A stretch of DNA of 64,000 bases from Calamus simplicifolius (lineage: Eukaryota > Streptophyta > Magnoliopsida > Arecales > Arecaceae), in NCBI GenBank assembly GCA_900491605.1, contig UESW01004079.1, forward strand, positions 1,354,151-1,418,150, given 5' to 3'. The translations under genes were made by a program, and so were the position numbers. Shown here piece after piece: positions 1 to 11,170 of this stretch. How positions within the stretch are numbered: the stretch's first letter is position 1; every line of letters begins with the position of its first letter. The notes beneath the pieces were generated by a model. The model ran no database searches. It worked only from the letters and a program-made list of their open reading frames with translations, and was not told where the DNA came from.

Positions 1-117
1 GAACCTCTGACCTTTTACCTTCTCTGCAACCCGAGAACCAATGTCCGCCATCTTCTCCCCCAGGTCAGCCCCTTGTCCCTCCCAGACCTTTCTTTTCTTC
101 TTTCGAATCTTCACAAT

Positions 118-2296
118 GAGTTCTTCTCCTTCCTGGTCCTCGTCGGTTGATCCCGAGGACCACATTTCCCCTTCGAGGCTTCGTGCCTCTTCCTCTCCTC
201 CTCCTTCATGGTCCTCCGATCCGGAGGACCACCTTCCTCTCGCTCAACGATAGGTCATCGGCAGGGCTCTCGTGGGAGACGCTCGGCGGCGGCCGGCCGG
301 GCCCCAGCGAGGAGGCACCAGGCGGCGGCCGACACCTCCTCAAGGGCAAGGGCGGAATCCTCGACGGGGATCGCCTCCACAGTAACGGGCCAAGACCTGG
401 TGAATATCAGGGCCCGCTACCAGGTTCCCCAAGATGTCGGGCTCTTCCTTCCGACCCCCGATGACAGGGTGGTCTCCTCCTGGCCCGGTAGAGTGGCCGT
501 CTACGAAATATCTCTTAGATTAGGTCTTCGCCTACCTTTTCATCCTTTTTTCAGCAATCTTTTAGACTATTACTTCCTGACTCCCACTCAGCTAGTCCCG
601 AACTCCCTTCAGACCATTTGCGCCTTTCTTGTCCTCTTCCACCACCTCCAGATCACCCCCAGACTCTTCTTCTTCCGTTGCTTTTATACCCTTAGGCAGC
701 AGGAGGGTTGGTGGCTGTTCCAGCCCCGACCCGGTCGTGTCCTCAAATTACTTCTCCCTCCTCCATCAAGGGATGGAAGTCCCGGTTCTTTTTTGTGGAT
801 TTTGATCAAGTCAAGCCCGGATGGGGGAATCCTGACCTCTGACCCAATATGAACTCCACCATTCTCCCAGGAGACAAGGAGGCACTGGGGCAGCTATTAA
901 CTATCGACATCCCCAGATATACCGTGCTCCTGTTGGAGGACAATCTCCGGCTGGCGGGCCTCACCTCTCGAAGCGGTGAGTAACAGACGTCTTTGTACTT
1001 AGCCAAACTTCCCCTTTTCTTCTTTTTCTTCTCTTTCTTTTTTTTTTTTTTTTTTTAATACTAACTCCGACCGATGTTGCACAGTAATGAAGCCCCTGAT
1101 CGCCAAGCTCAGGAAGGCTGCGACCAAGAGGATGAGGGCCCAGGGGGGCCCGAGAGAGGGGCAGCAAACGCCGGCCCCCAAGCACCTGACGGTATGGACT
1201 CCCCAGCCGCCCGAGCAGTGAGAGCCTCCAATCGCTCCGGAGGTGGACCTGACGGCTGACACCCCATCGGAGGAGGTGAGGGTCAAGGAGGCAGGAGAGG
1301 AGCCTCAGGTGCTTGCCGAGCCAGCCCCGGCCGAAGCAGAAAGGAGTTGGGGGGAGGGGCCATCAGTGGCTGCGAGTCTGCCCCCCGAGCAGATGCCGAC
1401 AGTCAGCCCCCACGCACCGAGCCTGAGACCGCCGAGGCCATGGAGGGAAGCGAGGTCCAGCCGAGGCCGTCCTGGGACTCCATTTTGAATGACGGACGCT
1501 GGGCTGAGCAGCTCGTCTTGAGGATTGTCGTGCCCAAGGTCCATGAGGAACTTAGTCATTTGAAAGCGGCTACGTTCTTCCGAGAGTCCTATTCGTCCCT
1601 CGCTCGAGTAAGTAATCCTGCAGACCTCCGTCCGTTGAATATTTGATCTTGTACTGATATGTAGCTCGAATGCAGTTGGCGAACTCCCTGGCGGCCATGA
1701 GGGAGGTCATCAGCAGTGGAAAGACCCTCATCCGGCAAGCTCAGCAGGAGGCTGAGGTGGCTCAGGCTCAGGCCGAAGCGGCAGAAAAGGCCCTGGAATT
1801 GGCTAGGGCCGACCGAGCCAATGAAATAAGGGTGGCCAAGAGCCGAGCGGAGACCAAAGCCAATCGGCTTCGAGCGGCACTCAGTCAGCTCACGGAGGCC
1901 GAGAGTGCCATCGAGGCCCGGGACCTCCACATTGCCAAGCTGAACTCGGCCATCCAGGCGGCCGAAGACAGGGCCAAGCATGCCGAGGAGGAAGCGGAGC
2001 ATGCCAAGGAGGCAGAGAAGACGTCAGCCTCTTTGGTCGCGGAGAAGGAGGCTAGGGTTGCCGAGGTGGAGGCCACTGCCGAGGCTAGGGCTATCGTGGC
2101 TGTGGAGGAATTCAAGGCATCAGAGCACTTCGCCGACGAGCTGGTTGAGGCCAATGCGGACTCCTATATCCAAGGATTCTGCGATGCTAGAAAGAAGGTG
2201 GCCCGGGTCTTGGACCTCCCACGAGCCTTGGAGATCGAATCGGATCAGGAGTCCGAGGGAGCATCTTCTGGCGATGAGCCTACAGCCGATCCTTGA
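118..2296 (+). pseudogene. Antisense ORF of the Gypsy element, spliced, Transposase_28-like with coiled coil
   Basis: This gene runs opposite to the pol genes of its element. Residues from about 500 to 840 resemble the plant 'putative gypsy type transposon' domain (Pfam Transposase_28): a LRLPFHPF start, a QQEGWW core and a GWK-RFFFV end split over two frames. Two GT-AG introns can be placed: 976-1084, with a long T tract, and 1608-1675. Both joins keep the reading frame (..LTSRS|VMKPL.. and ..SLAR|LANSL..). The last exon, 1676-2296, is open and encodes an alanine/glutamate-rich coiled coil of about 200 residues ending in an acidic tail. Decay: a frameshift near 760, a stop near 840, a stop near 1219 and a frameshift near 1430. 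The start at 118 is the first ATG of an SSSPSW-type leader and is uncertain. The function of such ORFs is not known. Confidence 0.75.
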
Positions 2297-2523
2297 TCTT
2301 ATTGTAATTTTCCTTTGTTTTTTGTATCAAGTCCGACTCAGTCGGCATTTTGTAAACATTTTTCCATCAATAAAATTGTTTTTGACCAACTGCATTGTGT
2401 CGCTTTTGAACCTTTGGATTGCTAACGTAGGACCCCTAGGGGCCTCGTCGGCACTGAGGGGTAGTTTCTACTCATATGCGAGTGACTTCGACTTAGCTAT
2501 ATAGGGTCGGACCCTTGGGAGAG

Positions 2524-3615
2524 CCAAGGAAGACTCATGCTTCTGGGGACCAATGAAACATCAGCCTTGGGACGTCGAGGAAGACTCGGGCTTCTGGGGA
2601 CCGATGGAACATCGGCCTTGGGACGTCGAGGAAGACTCGGGCTTCTGGGGATCGATGGAACATCAGTCTTGGGACGCCAAGGAAGACTCGAGCTTCTGGG
2701 GACCGATGGAACATCAGTCTTGGGATGCCAAGGAAGACTCAGGCTTCTGGGGACCGATGGAACATCGGCCTTGGGATGCCAAGGAAGACTCGGGCTTCTG
2801 GGGACCGATGGAACATCGGCCTTGGGACGCCGAGGAAGACTCGGGCTTCTAGGGACCGATGGAACATCAGTCTTGGGACGCCGAGGAAGACTCGGGCTTC
2901 TGGGGACCGATGGAACATCAGTCTTCGAACGTCGAGGAAGACTCCGGCTTCTGGGGCCGATGGAACATTAGTCTCGGAACACCGAGGAAGACTCGGGCTT
3001 TTGGGGATCGATAGAACATCGGCCTTGGGATGCCGAGGAAGACTCGAGCTTCTAGGGACCGAAGGAACATCAGTCTTAGAATGCCGAGGAAGACTCGAGC
3101 TTTTGGGGACCGATGGAACATTGGCCTTGGGATGCTGAGGAAGACTCGGGCTTTTGGGGACCGATGGAACATCGGCCTTGGAACGCCGAGGAAGACTCGG
3201 GATTCTGGGGACTGATGGAATATCAGTCTCGGAATGCTGAGGAAGACTCGGGCCTCTGGGGACCAATGGAACATCAGTCTCGGAACACCGAGGAAGACTC
3301 GGGCTTTTGGGGATCGATGGAACATCGGCCTTGGGACGCCGAGGAAGACTCGGGCTTCTGGGGATCGATGGAACATCGGCTTGGGACGCCGAGGAAGACT
3401 CGGGCTTCTAGGGACTGATGGAACATTGCCTTGGGACGCCGAGGAAGACTCGGGCTTCTGGGGATCGATGGAACATCAGTCTCGGAACGCCAAGGAAGAC
3501 TCGGGCTTCTGGGGACCGATGGAACATCGGCCTTGGGACGCCGAGGAAGACTCGGGCTTTTGGGGACCGATGGAACATCGGCCTTGGGACGCCGAGGAAG
3601 ACTTGGGCTTTTGGG
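2524..3615. repeat. Tandem array, 51 bp unit, about 21 copies
   Basis: Head-to-tail copies recur every 51 bases, each with a GAACATC...TTGGGA...GAAGACTCGGGCTT core. 51 is 17 codons, so the array is open in several frames on both strands and gives long spurious ORFs (for example 2537-2971 on plus, 2739-3266 on minus). It lies between integrase and the antisense ORF of the Gypsy element, the region known in Tat elements as a hypervariable source of satellite repeats. Copies differ by scattered substitutions and rare single-base losses. Confidence 0.95.
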
Positions 3616-4664
3616 AGCTGATGGTACACCAGTCTTCAGTGCCAATGGTACATTGGACTTTCTGTGCTGAGCTGGCCTCGGGCTTTTGGGAGCCGATGGT
3701 ACACCGGTCTTCGGTGCCAATGGTACATTAGACTTTCTGTGCCGAGCTGGCCTCGGGCTTTTGGGAGCCGGCGGTACATCGGTCTTTAGTGCCAATGGTA
3801 CATTGGACTTTCTGTGCCGAGCTGGTCTCGGGCTTTTGGGAGCCGGCGGTACACCGGTCTTCGGTGCCAATGGTACATTGGACTTTCTGTGCCGAGCTGG
3901 CCTCGGGCTTTTGGAAGCCGGCGGTACACCGGTCTTCGGTGCTAATGGTACATTGGACTTTATGTGCTGAGCTGGCCTCGGGCTTTTGGGAGCCAGTGGT
4001 ATACCGGTCTTCGATGCCAATGGTACATTGGACTTTCTGTGCCGAGCTGGCCTCGGGCTTTTGGAAGCCAGTGGTACATCAGTCTTCGGTGCCAATGGTA
4101 CATTGGACTTTATGTGCCGAGCTAGCCTCGGGCTTTTGGGAGCCAGCTGTACACTGGTCTTTGATGCCAATGGTACATTGGACTTTCTGTGCTGAGCTGG
4201 CCTCAGGCTTTTGGGAGCCGATGGTACATCAGTCTTCGGTGCCAATGGTATATTGGACTTTATGTGCCGAGCTAGCCTCGAGCTTTTGGGAGCCGATAGT
4301 ACACCGGTCTTCGGTGCCAATGGTACATTGGACTTTATGTGCCGAGCTGGCCTCGGGCTTTTGGGAGCCGGTGGTACACCGATCTTTGGTGCCAATGGTA
4401 CATTAGACTTTCTTTGCCGAGCTGGCCTTGGGCTTTTGGGAGCCAGTGGTACACCGGTCTTCGATGCCAATGGTACATTGGACTTTCTGTACCGAGCTGG
4501 CCTCGGGCTTTTGGGAGCTGGTGGTACATCGGTCTTCGGTGCCAATGGTACATTGGACTTTCTGTGCCGAGCTGGCCTCAGGCTTTTGGGAGCCGACGAT
4601 ACACCGGTCTTCAGTGCCAATAGTACATTGGACTTTCTGTGCCGAGCTGGTCTCGGGCTTTTGG
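3616..4664. repeat. Tandem array, 75 bp unit, about 14 copies
   Basis: Copies start every 75 bases (for example AGCTGATGGT at 3616 and AGCCGATGGT at 3691). The unit shares its GGGCTTTTGGGAGCCGATGG segment with the adjoining 51 bp unit, so one array probably arose from the other by gain or loss of 24 bases. 75 is 25 codons, and a minus-strand (element-sense) frame stays open from 4620 to 3274, 448 codons, reading through both arrays as a proline- and lysine-rich repeat. No start context or domain supports a real protein. Confidence 0.95.
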
Positions 4665-4885
4665 TGGAAAACTGGGATACTTGAATTCACATTTGTTAAT
4701 ATTAAATGCAGGGCAAAAGCCCAGAAGAATGCAAGCGTGAAATTCAATGTAAAAATGAGAGTACACTACTGATAATACCGACGGAGGTTGTTAGCGTTTC
4801 ACGTTCGCAGGAGTGGCTTTCCATCCAGCCCTTCGATCCTGTATGCTCCATGGTGGAGTGCTTCAATGACTCGATAAGATCCTTC

Positions 4886-5888
4886 CTAGTTCGGCGCTAA
4901 CTTGCCTCCTTCTGTTGGTTTTGAAACCTTGGCCCGCCGAAGGACTAGGTCCCCCAGCAAAAAGGTTTTCGGGCGGACACGAGCATTGTAATACCTGGCT
5001 GCACGCTGTTGGTAGGCTGCCATTCGGAGTCGCGCTCGGTCCCGCGCCTCCTCCACCAGGTCTAGGTTGGCCCGCAACTGGTTTGGATTGTCTTCCTCGT
5101 CGTACGCCTCCATCCTGGGGCTCGAAGAGCCGATCTCCACCGGAATGACTGCTTCAGATCCGAAGACGAGGCTAAAGGGAGTCTCGCTAGTGGGGGCTCA
5201 CGGCATTGTGTGGTAGGCCCATAGAACATTGGGGAGCTCCTCCACCCATCATCCCTTACAGTCATCCAGCCATGCTCTGAGTCCTTGGAGAATGATGCGG
5301 TTGGTCACCTCGGCCGCCCGTTGGTCTGAGGATGCCCTACGAAGGAGAACTGATGGTGGATGCCCAGCTCGGTGCAAAATCCTCGGAAGGCGCGTTGTCG
5401 AACTGTCGGCGTTGTCGGTGACCAAGGTGTGCGGTAGCCCGAACCGGCATATTATGGACTTCCAGAAGAAAGACCTCACCTTGCCCTCGGTGATCTTGGT
5501 GAGTGCCTCAGCCTCGATCCATTTGGTGAAGTGGTCGAAAGCCACCAACAGGAACTTGCGCTGATCGAAGGCTGGAGGGAATGACCCCAGGATGTCCATT
5601 CCCACTGGGCGAAGGGCCAATGTGCCACCAGGGGGTCAGCTGAGACGTCGGCTGCCGTTGGATGTTAGCATGGCGCTGGCAACTATCGCACTTCTTGATA
5701 AGCTCGGCCGCGTCCTCCCTCATGGTCAGCCAGTAGTACCCCTGCCGCAGGCCTTGTACGTTAGGGCTCTGCCCCCAGATGACTCCCATAGATGCTCTCA
5801 TGAATTTCTCGCAGGATGTAATCAGCTTCTGCGGGGCCGACGCACTTGAGGATAGGGTATGAGAATGATCTCCGGTAGAGCTTTTCAT
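4886..5888 (-). pseudogene. Gypsy integrase, frameshifted
   Basis: Integrase inserts element cDNA into chromosomes. The HHCC zinc-binding part is spread over two frames around 5700-5850 (HES and GSHL in one, RQGYYW and CDSCQRHAN in the other). The catalytic core follows: GMDILG carries the first Asp, VTDNA the second, AEVTNRIILQG the Glu. Between the second Asp and the Glu the reading frame is lost and then regained, so the core is broken. The C-terminal part (4886-5140) keeps RYYN and the GDLVLRRA motif. Family assignment is certain; activity is not possible. Confidence 0.88.
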
Positions 5889-6031
5889 CCATTAGTAAGA
5901 ACTTCGGGGATCACCGCCTGAGTAGTCTTGCCTTGGTCAGGTCCTCAGGGAGGGCGCCATTGGTCAAGTACCGCACATAGGCGTCCATCCAAGAAGGCTC
6001 CTGCTCGACCGGCAGAGCCTCCTTCGCTGCC

Positions 6032-6490
6032 TCAATGCTCGGGACTTGCAGATGCTCCACGTATGTCCTCCCAAGGTCTCGTCGGACGAAGTGGCCAAGC
6101 AGGACAACGCATCAACCCGGGCATCTCTGCCCGAGGAATGCAGCTGACGTGGAAGTAAAGAAGTTGAGAGGCCTGGGATTGCACCTTACTCAGGTATCGG
6201 GACATTGTCGGGTCTCTGGCCTCGTACTCCCTAGCAACCTGTTCGGAGACAAGCTGAGAGTCCGTGAAGGCCCTCAGACGTCTCGCACCGAGCTCCTTGG
6301 CTAGCCTCATCCCAGCTAGCAAGGCTTCGTACTCCGCTTGTTATTGGTGGCCGGAAAAAGAAACTGAAGGGCATACTCCATCACCTTCCCCTCAGGGCTT
6401 GCAAGAATGAGTCCAGCTCTACTCCCTTAAGAATTCGATGCTCCATCCACGTGGAGGATCCAGGCCTCCTCTCCCACCTCAGTCGTGGGA
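6032..6490 (-). pseudogene. Second RNase H domain (Tat-type) after the pol RNase H
   Basis: The domain starts with WILHVDGASN at the end of the preceding open frame. It continues in other frames through LILASPEG, and then LAKELGARRLRAFTDSQLV and YEARDPTMSRYL. The Asp of DGAS and of TDSQ are expected catalytic residues. This is the extra RNase H seen in Tat elements between the usual RNase H and integrase. Stops and frame changes near 6300-6430 inactivate it. Confidence 0.82.
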
Positions 6491-7104
6491 GACTCCATGC
6501 GCGCCTCCGGGCTTGGCTCCTCTCGACACTCCTCGGGCCAAGTGCACTCGACCAAGAAATTGGCTAACACTTGGGACTTCATGGCAGACCTCGGCCGAAT
6601 GGATAAGTCGAACTCTCCCAGCTTGATGGCCCACTTGGCTAGTCGACCGGAGGTATCCGGACGGGACAAGATAGTCCGGAGAGGTTGGTCCGTGAGCATC
6701 ACGATTGGATGAGCTTGAAAGTAGGGTCGGAAGCGCTGAGCGAAGACAACCAGAGCGAAGATGATCTTCTCAGTACGGGAGTACCTGGTCTCAGCATCAT
6801 GGAGCACTTTGCTAGTGTAGTAGACTGGCTTCTGCGCCCCATCGGCATCCATGCGAACAAGCATGGAACTAACGGCTTCGGAAGAGGCTGCAAGATATAG
6901 AAAGAGCTCCTCCCTGCCTCTTGGCTTGGACAACAGTGGAGGAGTGGATAAAAATTTCTTTAGCTCCTCGAAAGCCTCCTGGCACTCCTTCGTCCATTCG
7001 AAATTATTGACCTTGCACAACGCCTTGAAGAAAGGTAGGCACCTTTCTGCCGACTTGGACAAGAAACGACTCAAAGCTGCTACTCTTCCGATCAGGTGCT
7101 GCAC
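6491..7104 (-). pseudogene. RT thumb and first RNase H domain of the Gypsy element
   Basis: One open stretch of about 200 codons begins with VAALSRFLSKSAER, continues through FEELKKFLSTPP and the RNase H segments YYTSKVLHDAE and RYSRTEK, and ends with WAIKLGEFDLSIRPR. These are typical of the Ty3-type RT connection and RNase H region, which degrades RNA in RNA-DNA hybrids. A frameshift near 7100 separates it from the RT palm. Confidence 0.88.
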
Positions 7105-8120
7105 CTCTTTTTATTAGCTGGGGGTCTCATGTCCAGAATGGCTCGGATCTTGTCGGGGTTAGCTTCGATTCCCCGCTGAGTTACCATGAAGCCTAAAAAC
7201 TTGCCCGCTGTAACCCCAAAGGCACACTTGCGGGGGTTCAGCCTCATCTGGTATCGACGGAGGTTGCCGAAGGTCTCCGCGAGATCGGTGACGTGATCGG
7301 CCATGTGGGTGCTCTTGGTCAGCATGTCATCCACGTACACCTCCATATTATGCCCGATTTGATTCTCAAAGACCTTGTTCATCAGCCTCTAGTATGTGGC
7401 TCCCGCATTCTTCAACCCAAACGACATCACCTTGTAGCAGTATATCCCCTTCTCAGTCACAAAGGAGGTCGCTTCCTCATTGGCCGGGTCCATCCTGATC
7501 TGGTTATACCCCGAGAACGCATTCATGAAGCTGAGGGTCTCGTGTTCGGACGTGGCATCCACCAGCTGGTCGATCTGAGGTAGCAGGAAGCTGTCCTTGG
7601 GGCATGATTTGTTGAGATCGGTGAAGTCCATGCACATCCTTCAAATCCCACTGGCTTTGCGGACCATTATGATATTCGTCAGCCAGTCGGGATAATGCAC
7701 CTTACAGATGTGACTGACCGCCACCAACTTGCGCACCTTCTCGTCTATGGCCCTCTGTCTGTCAGGAGCAAAGCTCCTCTTCTTCTGTTGAACGGGTCGG
7801 CACTCCGGCTTGATGTTGAGCTGGTGGGTAATCACCTCTTTCGGGATGCCTGGCATGTCCGACATCGACCAGGTGAAGATATCTGCGTTGGCTCGCAGAA
7901 AAGCAAGGAGCTGGTCGCAGGCCTCCTCCGGAAGTAGGGCCCCGATCTGGATGGTCTGCATTGGGTTTTCTCCCAGGGGGAAGGCTAGTAGGTGCTCGGC
8001 CGGTTCCCCCCTCCTTGCCGAGTTTTGGGGTCTAGCGCCTCTGATGCAGGTACAAATACTGCCCACTAAGGATTGGGGGCCAGGTGGTAGCAAAATGGCG
8101 GTGGGTTCTGCTCCCCCCAC
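7092..8120 (-). pseudogene. Gypsy reverse transcriptase, interrupted by stops
   Basis: Three open pieces in series cover the RT. The first (8120-7641) has PGIPKEVITHQLNI and the fingers region. The second (7637-7389) has DFTDLNKSCPKD, motif A and SFGLKNAGATY. The third (7382-7092) has MEVYVDDML with the YVDD catalytic box. Stops follow VRKASGI and AGATY. Motif A reads SFMNAFSGYNQI, where the family has SFMDAFSGYNQI, so the metal-binding Asp is replaced by Asn (codon AAT). Confidence 0.92.
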
Positions 8121-8206
8121 ATCTCTCCAACTCCTTCGCCGGTGGAAAACCTCACGAGTAGCCTTTTGGTGGAGATAACAGCGTCCAGGAGGTTAAGTCC
8201 GGGCCT

Positions 8207-8515
8207 TCAGAGGATGGTGTTATAAGCAAGGGGCACTCGGACCACCAAGAAGCTCATGAAGGCTGTGCTTTGATGTGGGGGCGTGCCGGCCATGACAGGG
8301 AGAGTGACCTCTCCCTCAACCTTCACAGAGTCCCTGGTGAACCCCATCAGGGGTATGGTGACGGGCCGGAGCAGGTCGGGAGATAGGTTCATGCGAACAA
8401 AAGCATCGTAAGTCAATACGTCCATCGAGCTTCCACTGTCATCCAAAATTTTTTTTATAGGATGCTTAGTAATCATCATGGACACAACGATGCTATCATC
8501 ATTTTTGTTAACCAC
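8207..8515 (-). pseudogene. Gypsy aspartic protease
   Basis: About 100 residues with KILDDSGSSMDVLTYDAF, the aspartic protease DSG site, then PLMGFTRDSVKVEGEVTL, typical of the retropepsin-like region of plant Gypsy polyproteins. It lies between gag and RT as expected. It is listed as a pseudogene because the polyprotein around it is broken. Confidence 0.85.
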
Positions 8516-8519
8516 CCCC

Positions 8520-10155
8520 TCTATGTCCCCTTTGGAAAAAGGGATTATAGAATCTAACTCTCCCTTCCCCCTCGGCCTCTTGGGCGGGCCGCCCAGGAAA
8601 TCATCGCCACTGTCTTCTTGATCGGCACGTTGTCTATCATCAGTGGTGGAGGCGCCGATAGGCCAAGGGCACTCGGGTTGTTCCTTTAAACAAACTTCCC
8701 CAGGTGGCCCTGCTGGATAAGGTTTTCTATCACCTTCTTCAGCTAGCGATAGTTGTCAGTGTCGTGGCTGTGGTTAGCGACAGTATAGGTTCTTGTTGCG
8801 GGGGGTCTTCGGGTTCAGGGGAGGAGGGTGCGGTAGGAACGACTCGCCCTCGATCTCCAGCAAGATGTGGGAGATGGGAGCAAGCAGGGGGGTGAACGGG
8901 CCATCTCACGGCGGGGGAGCCCGAGGATGGTTGTCTGGTCGGCGGGGAGGCTTGGGCCTCCTAGGGCAAACTTCAGTAGGCTCTGGATGGGCCGGCTTCT
9001 TGGTAGTGCTTCCGTTAGCCTCGCGCCGGAAGGAATCAGCCTCGTCGGCGTGGATATACTTCTGGGCCTGGCTCAAGAGCTCGGCATAGAAGCCGGACGG
9101 CTTCTTGTCAAGGGAATATGCAAAGTGGGAGGGACGGAGCCCTCACTTCAAGGCCAAGGTGGCCACGGAGTCCTTGAGGTTGTATACCTCTAGGGATGCT
9201 TCTTTGAATCGGGCAACGTAGTCTCTCAGGGACTTGCCACCCTTCTGCTGGACGAAAAAGAGACTGTCCGCCACTCTCAAAATCTTTCGGCAGGCGTCAA
9301 AATGGGCCAGGAAGGCCCTCTCCAACTGACGGAAGGAGTTGATACTCCGCGGCGGCAGGCGGGAGTACTAGGCTCGAGCAGCCTTCTTCAAGGTGGCAGG
9401 AAAGGCGATGCAGAGGAGTGAGTTGGTTGCCTCCTGGACCTGCATGAGGACCTTGTAACTATCCAAATGGTCCAGAGGATCGGTGGTCCCGTCGTACGAG
9501 TCCAGCAGAGGAAGGCGGAACTGGGTAGATATCGGTTCCTCCATGATGCGACGGGACAGCGGTGGCCGGCTATCATAGTCTGCTTATGGTGGGTTGGTAA
9601 TCCAGCGGCTGAGCTCCTCCAGCCGCTGATTGTACTCGTCGAGCTGGCGCTCAGCCCAGCGGGCTATTCGGCCATCGAAGGACCTCTCCCTTGAGGATTC
9701 CGAGGAGGGGGAAGAACGGCGGTGATGCTGACGGGGCACTCCGCCTCCCTCCCGTGCTGTCGCTTGGGAGAAGTACTGGCGTGTTGAGAGGGTGACCGGA
9801 GCCTCTTGGAGGCTTCCCGGTGGTGAGGCCTGGGCGAGATACGGCGGTGGTGAGCCTTTCGGGTGGGAGATCTCCCCCGAGAAGAATGTTGGCTAGGGTG
9901 AACCACTCCTGGAACTGACAGGAGCGGCTCCGACTGCTGCGCGATCGTCGGTTGTTATTGCAGGACTCAGACTGCTGCTACTAAGGACTGGACTTGCATG
10001 GAAAGGGCGGCCAGCCGGTCTTCTTGAAGCTGTTGCGATGGTGGTGCAGGGACGTCAGCTGGGGGAATGAAGGGGTCAACTGCCAGTGAATCAGCCCCTT
10101 GACGCTGCCCCCCAGCATGGCTGGTGGAGACCTCTTTCGCACGGGTCATCACCAT
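8520..10155 (-). pseudogene. Gypsy gag, fragmented
   Basis: The first ATG after the primer-binding site is at 10155 (MVMTRAKEVS), opening a proline- and glutamine-rich N-terminus. The retrotransposon gag domain is visible at 9143-9325 (FLAHFDACRKI, LRDYVARFKEASLEV). An arginine/serine-rich part lies at 9664-9906. Several frame changes and stops separate these pieces. Gag would form the virus-like particle core. Confidence 0.8.
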
Positions 10156-10221
10156 GGCTTGAGAACTCGGGGAAAGAGAAGTTTTTTTTTTGCTAACATG
10201 TTCGAAACTTTTCTCTTTTAT

Positions 10222-10243
10222 CCCCCCTATCTGGCGCGCCAAT
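10222..10243 (-). other. Primer-binding site region of the Gypsy element
   Basis: Directly inside the LTR end the minus strand reads TTGGCGCGCCAGATAGGGGG, the kind of sequence found just after the 5' LTR of RIRE2/Grande-like Tat elements. The matching tRNA was not determined. Confidence 0.7.
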
Positions 10244-10453
10244 CTGTTGATGCCAAGTCACCTTCCTTGAATGCCGGGAAGACGGAGATCTCCCTCGCCG
10301 AGCTCCTGCAAGAAAAGTTTCCGGAGACCGGATGCTCCGGTGGGGACCCTCCAACGCTCAAGTCAGTCACTCGGGAACAGACAAGAGTTAACTAGCAGAA
10401 AGAAGCTAGAGAACTGAAAGTTTTCTGGATCCCTCTCTCGTTATGAGTGTGGG

Positions 10454-10461
10454 CTTTTATA
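10454..10461 (-). promoter_or_regulatory. TATA box of the Gypsy LTR
   Basis: TATAAAAG on the minus strand, about 210 bases before the inner LTR end, which is the expected place for the LTR promoter. Confidence 0.65.
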
Positions 10462-10889
10462 CCTATCCGACAGTCTCTCTTTCTCGCTTTCAGAAGGTTG
10501 CTGACTTCGAGATGCCTTTGTCCACTAACAGACGGGAGGCAAGGCTGACAGCGATGGGTCGCAACCGTCTATCAAAGGTATCCCTCCTCGTCTGCCATCA
10601 GCCGAATGCGGCGCTGTAGGTGGCAGACGGATATGACTGGGTCTGACGTGCAATGTAAGGGGGTATGGCCACGCGCTGTTGCAGGCGAGTGGTGGGTCAC
10701 GTGGCCGCTGCAGGCGGTTGATGGGCCACGTGGATGTGTCAGGTGGCTCGAGGCAGCGGGTTGCCAGCCTCGGTAGCCAGACCGAAACGGAGGCTCAAGA
10801 CCAAGGCCGAGGCTGAAGCTCGAGGCCGAGGCCGACGCTGACGTTTGAGGCCAAGGCTGAAGCTCGAGGCCTAGGTTGATGCTGACGCT

Positions 10890-11170
10890 TGAGGTCGAGG
10901 CTGCAGCTCAAGGCTGAGGGGGCCTCAGAGGCCGAAAGGGACCTCCGAAGCCGATGCTGATGCCTGAGGCCAATGCTGAAGCTTGAGACCGAGGGGGCCT
11001 CGGAGGCTGAGGGGGCCTCGGAGGCCGAGGGGGACCTCCGAAGCCGATGCTGACGCCTGAGGCCGAGGCTGAAGCTCGAGGCCGAGGGGGCTCCGGAGGC
11101 CGAGGGGGACCTCCGAAGCCGATGCTGACACTTGAGGCCGAGGCTGAAGCTCGAGGCCGAGGGGCCTCGG
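10890..11170. repeat. GC-rich direct repeats in the Gypsy U3
   Basis: ACCTCCGAAGCCGATGCTGA recurs at 10941, 11034 and 11109 (spacings 93 and 75). Between copies lie short GAGGCCGAGG and CTGAAGCTCGAGG blocks. The longer spacing contains an extra GGGGGCCTCGGAGGC unit. Confidence 0.85.

Noticed and set aside
2524..3615. CRISPR-like regular array
   Set aside because: Units are contiguous 51 bp tandem copies without unique spacers, inside a plant retrotransposon.
3274..4620. A 448-codon minus-strand ORF
   Set aside because: It lies entirely in tandem arrays with periods divisible by three; openness follows from repetition and no domain or start context supports it.
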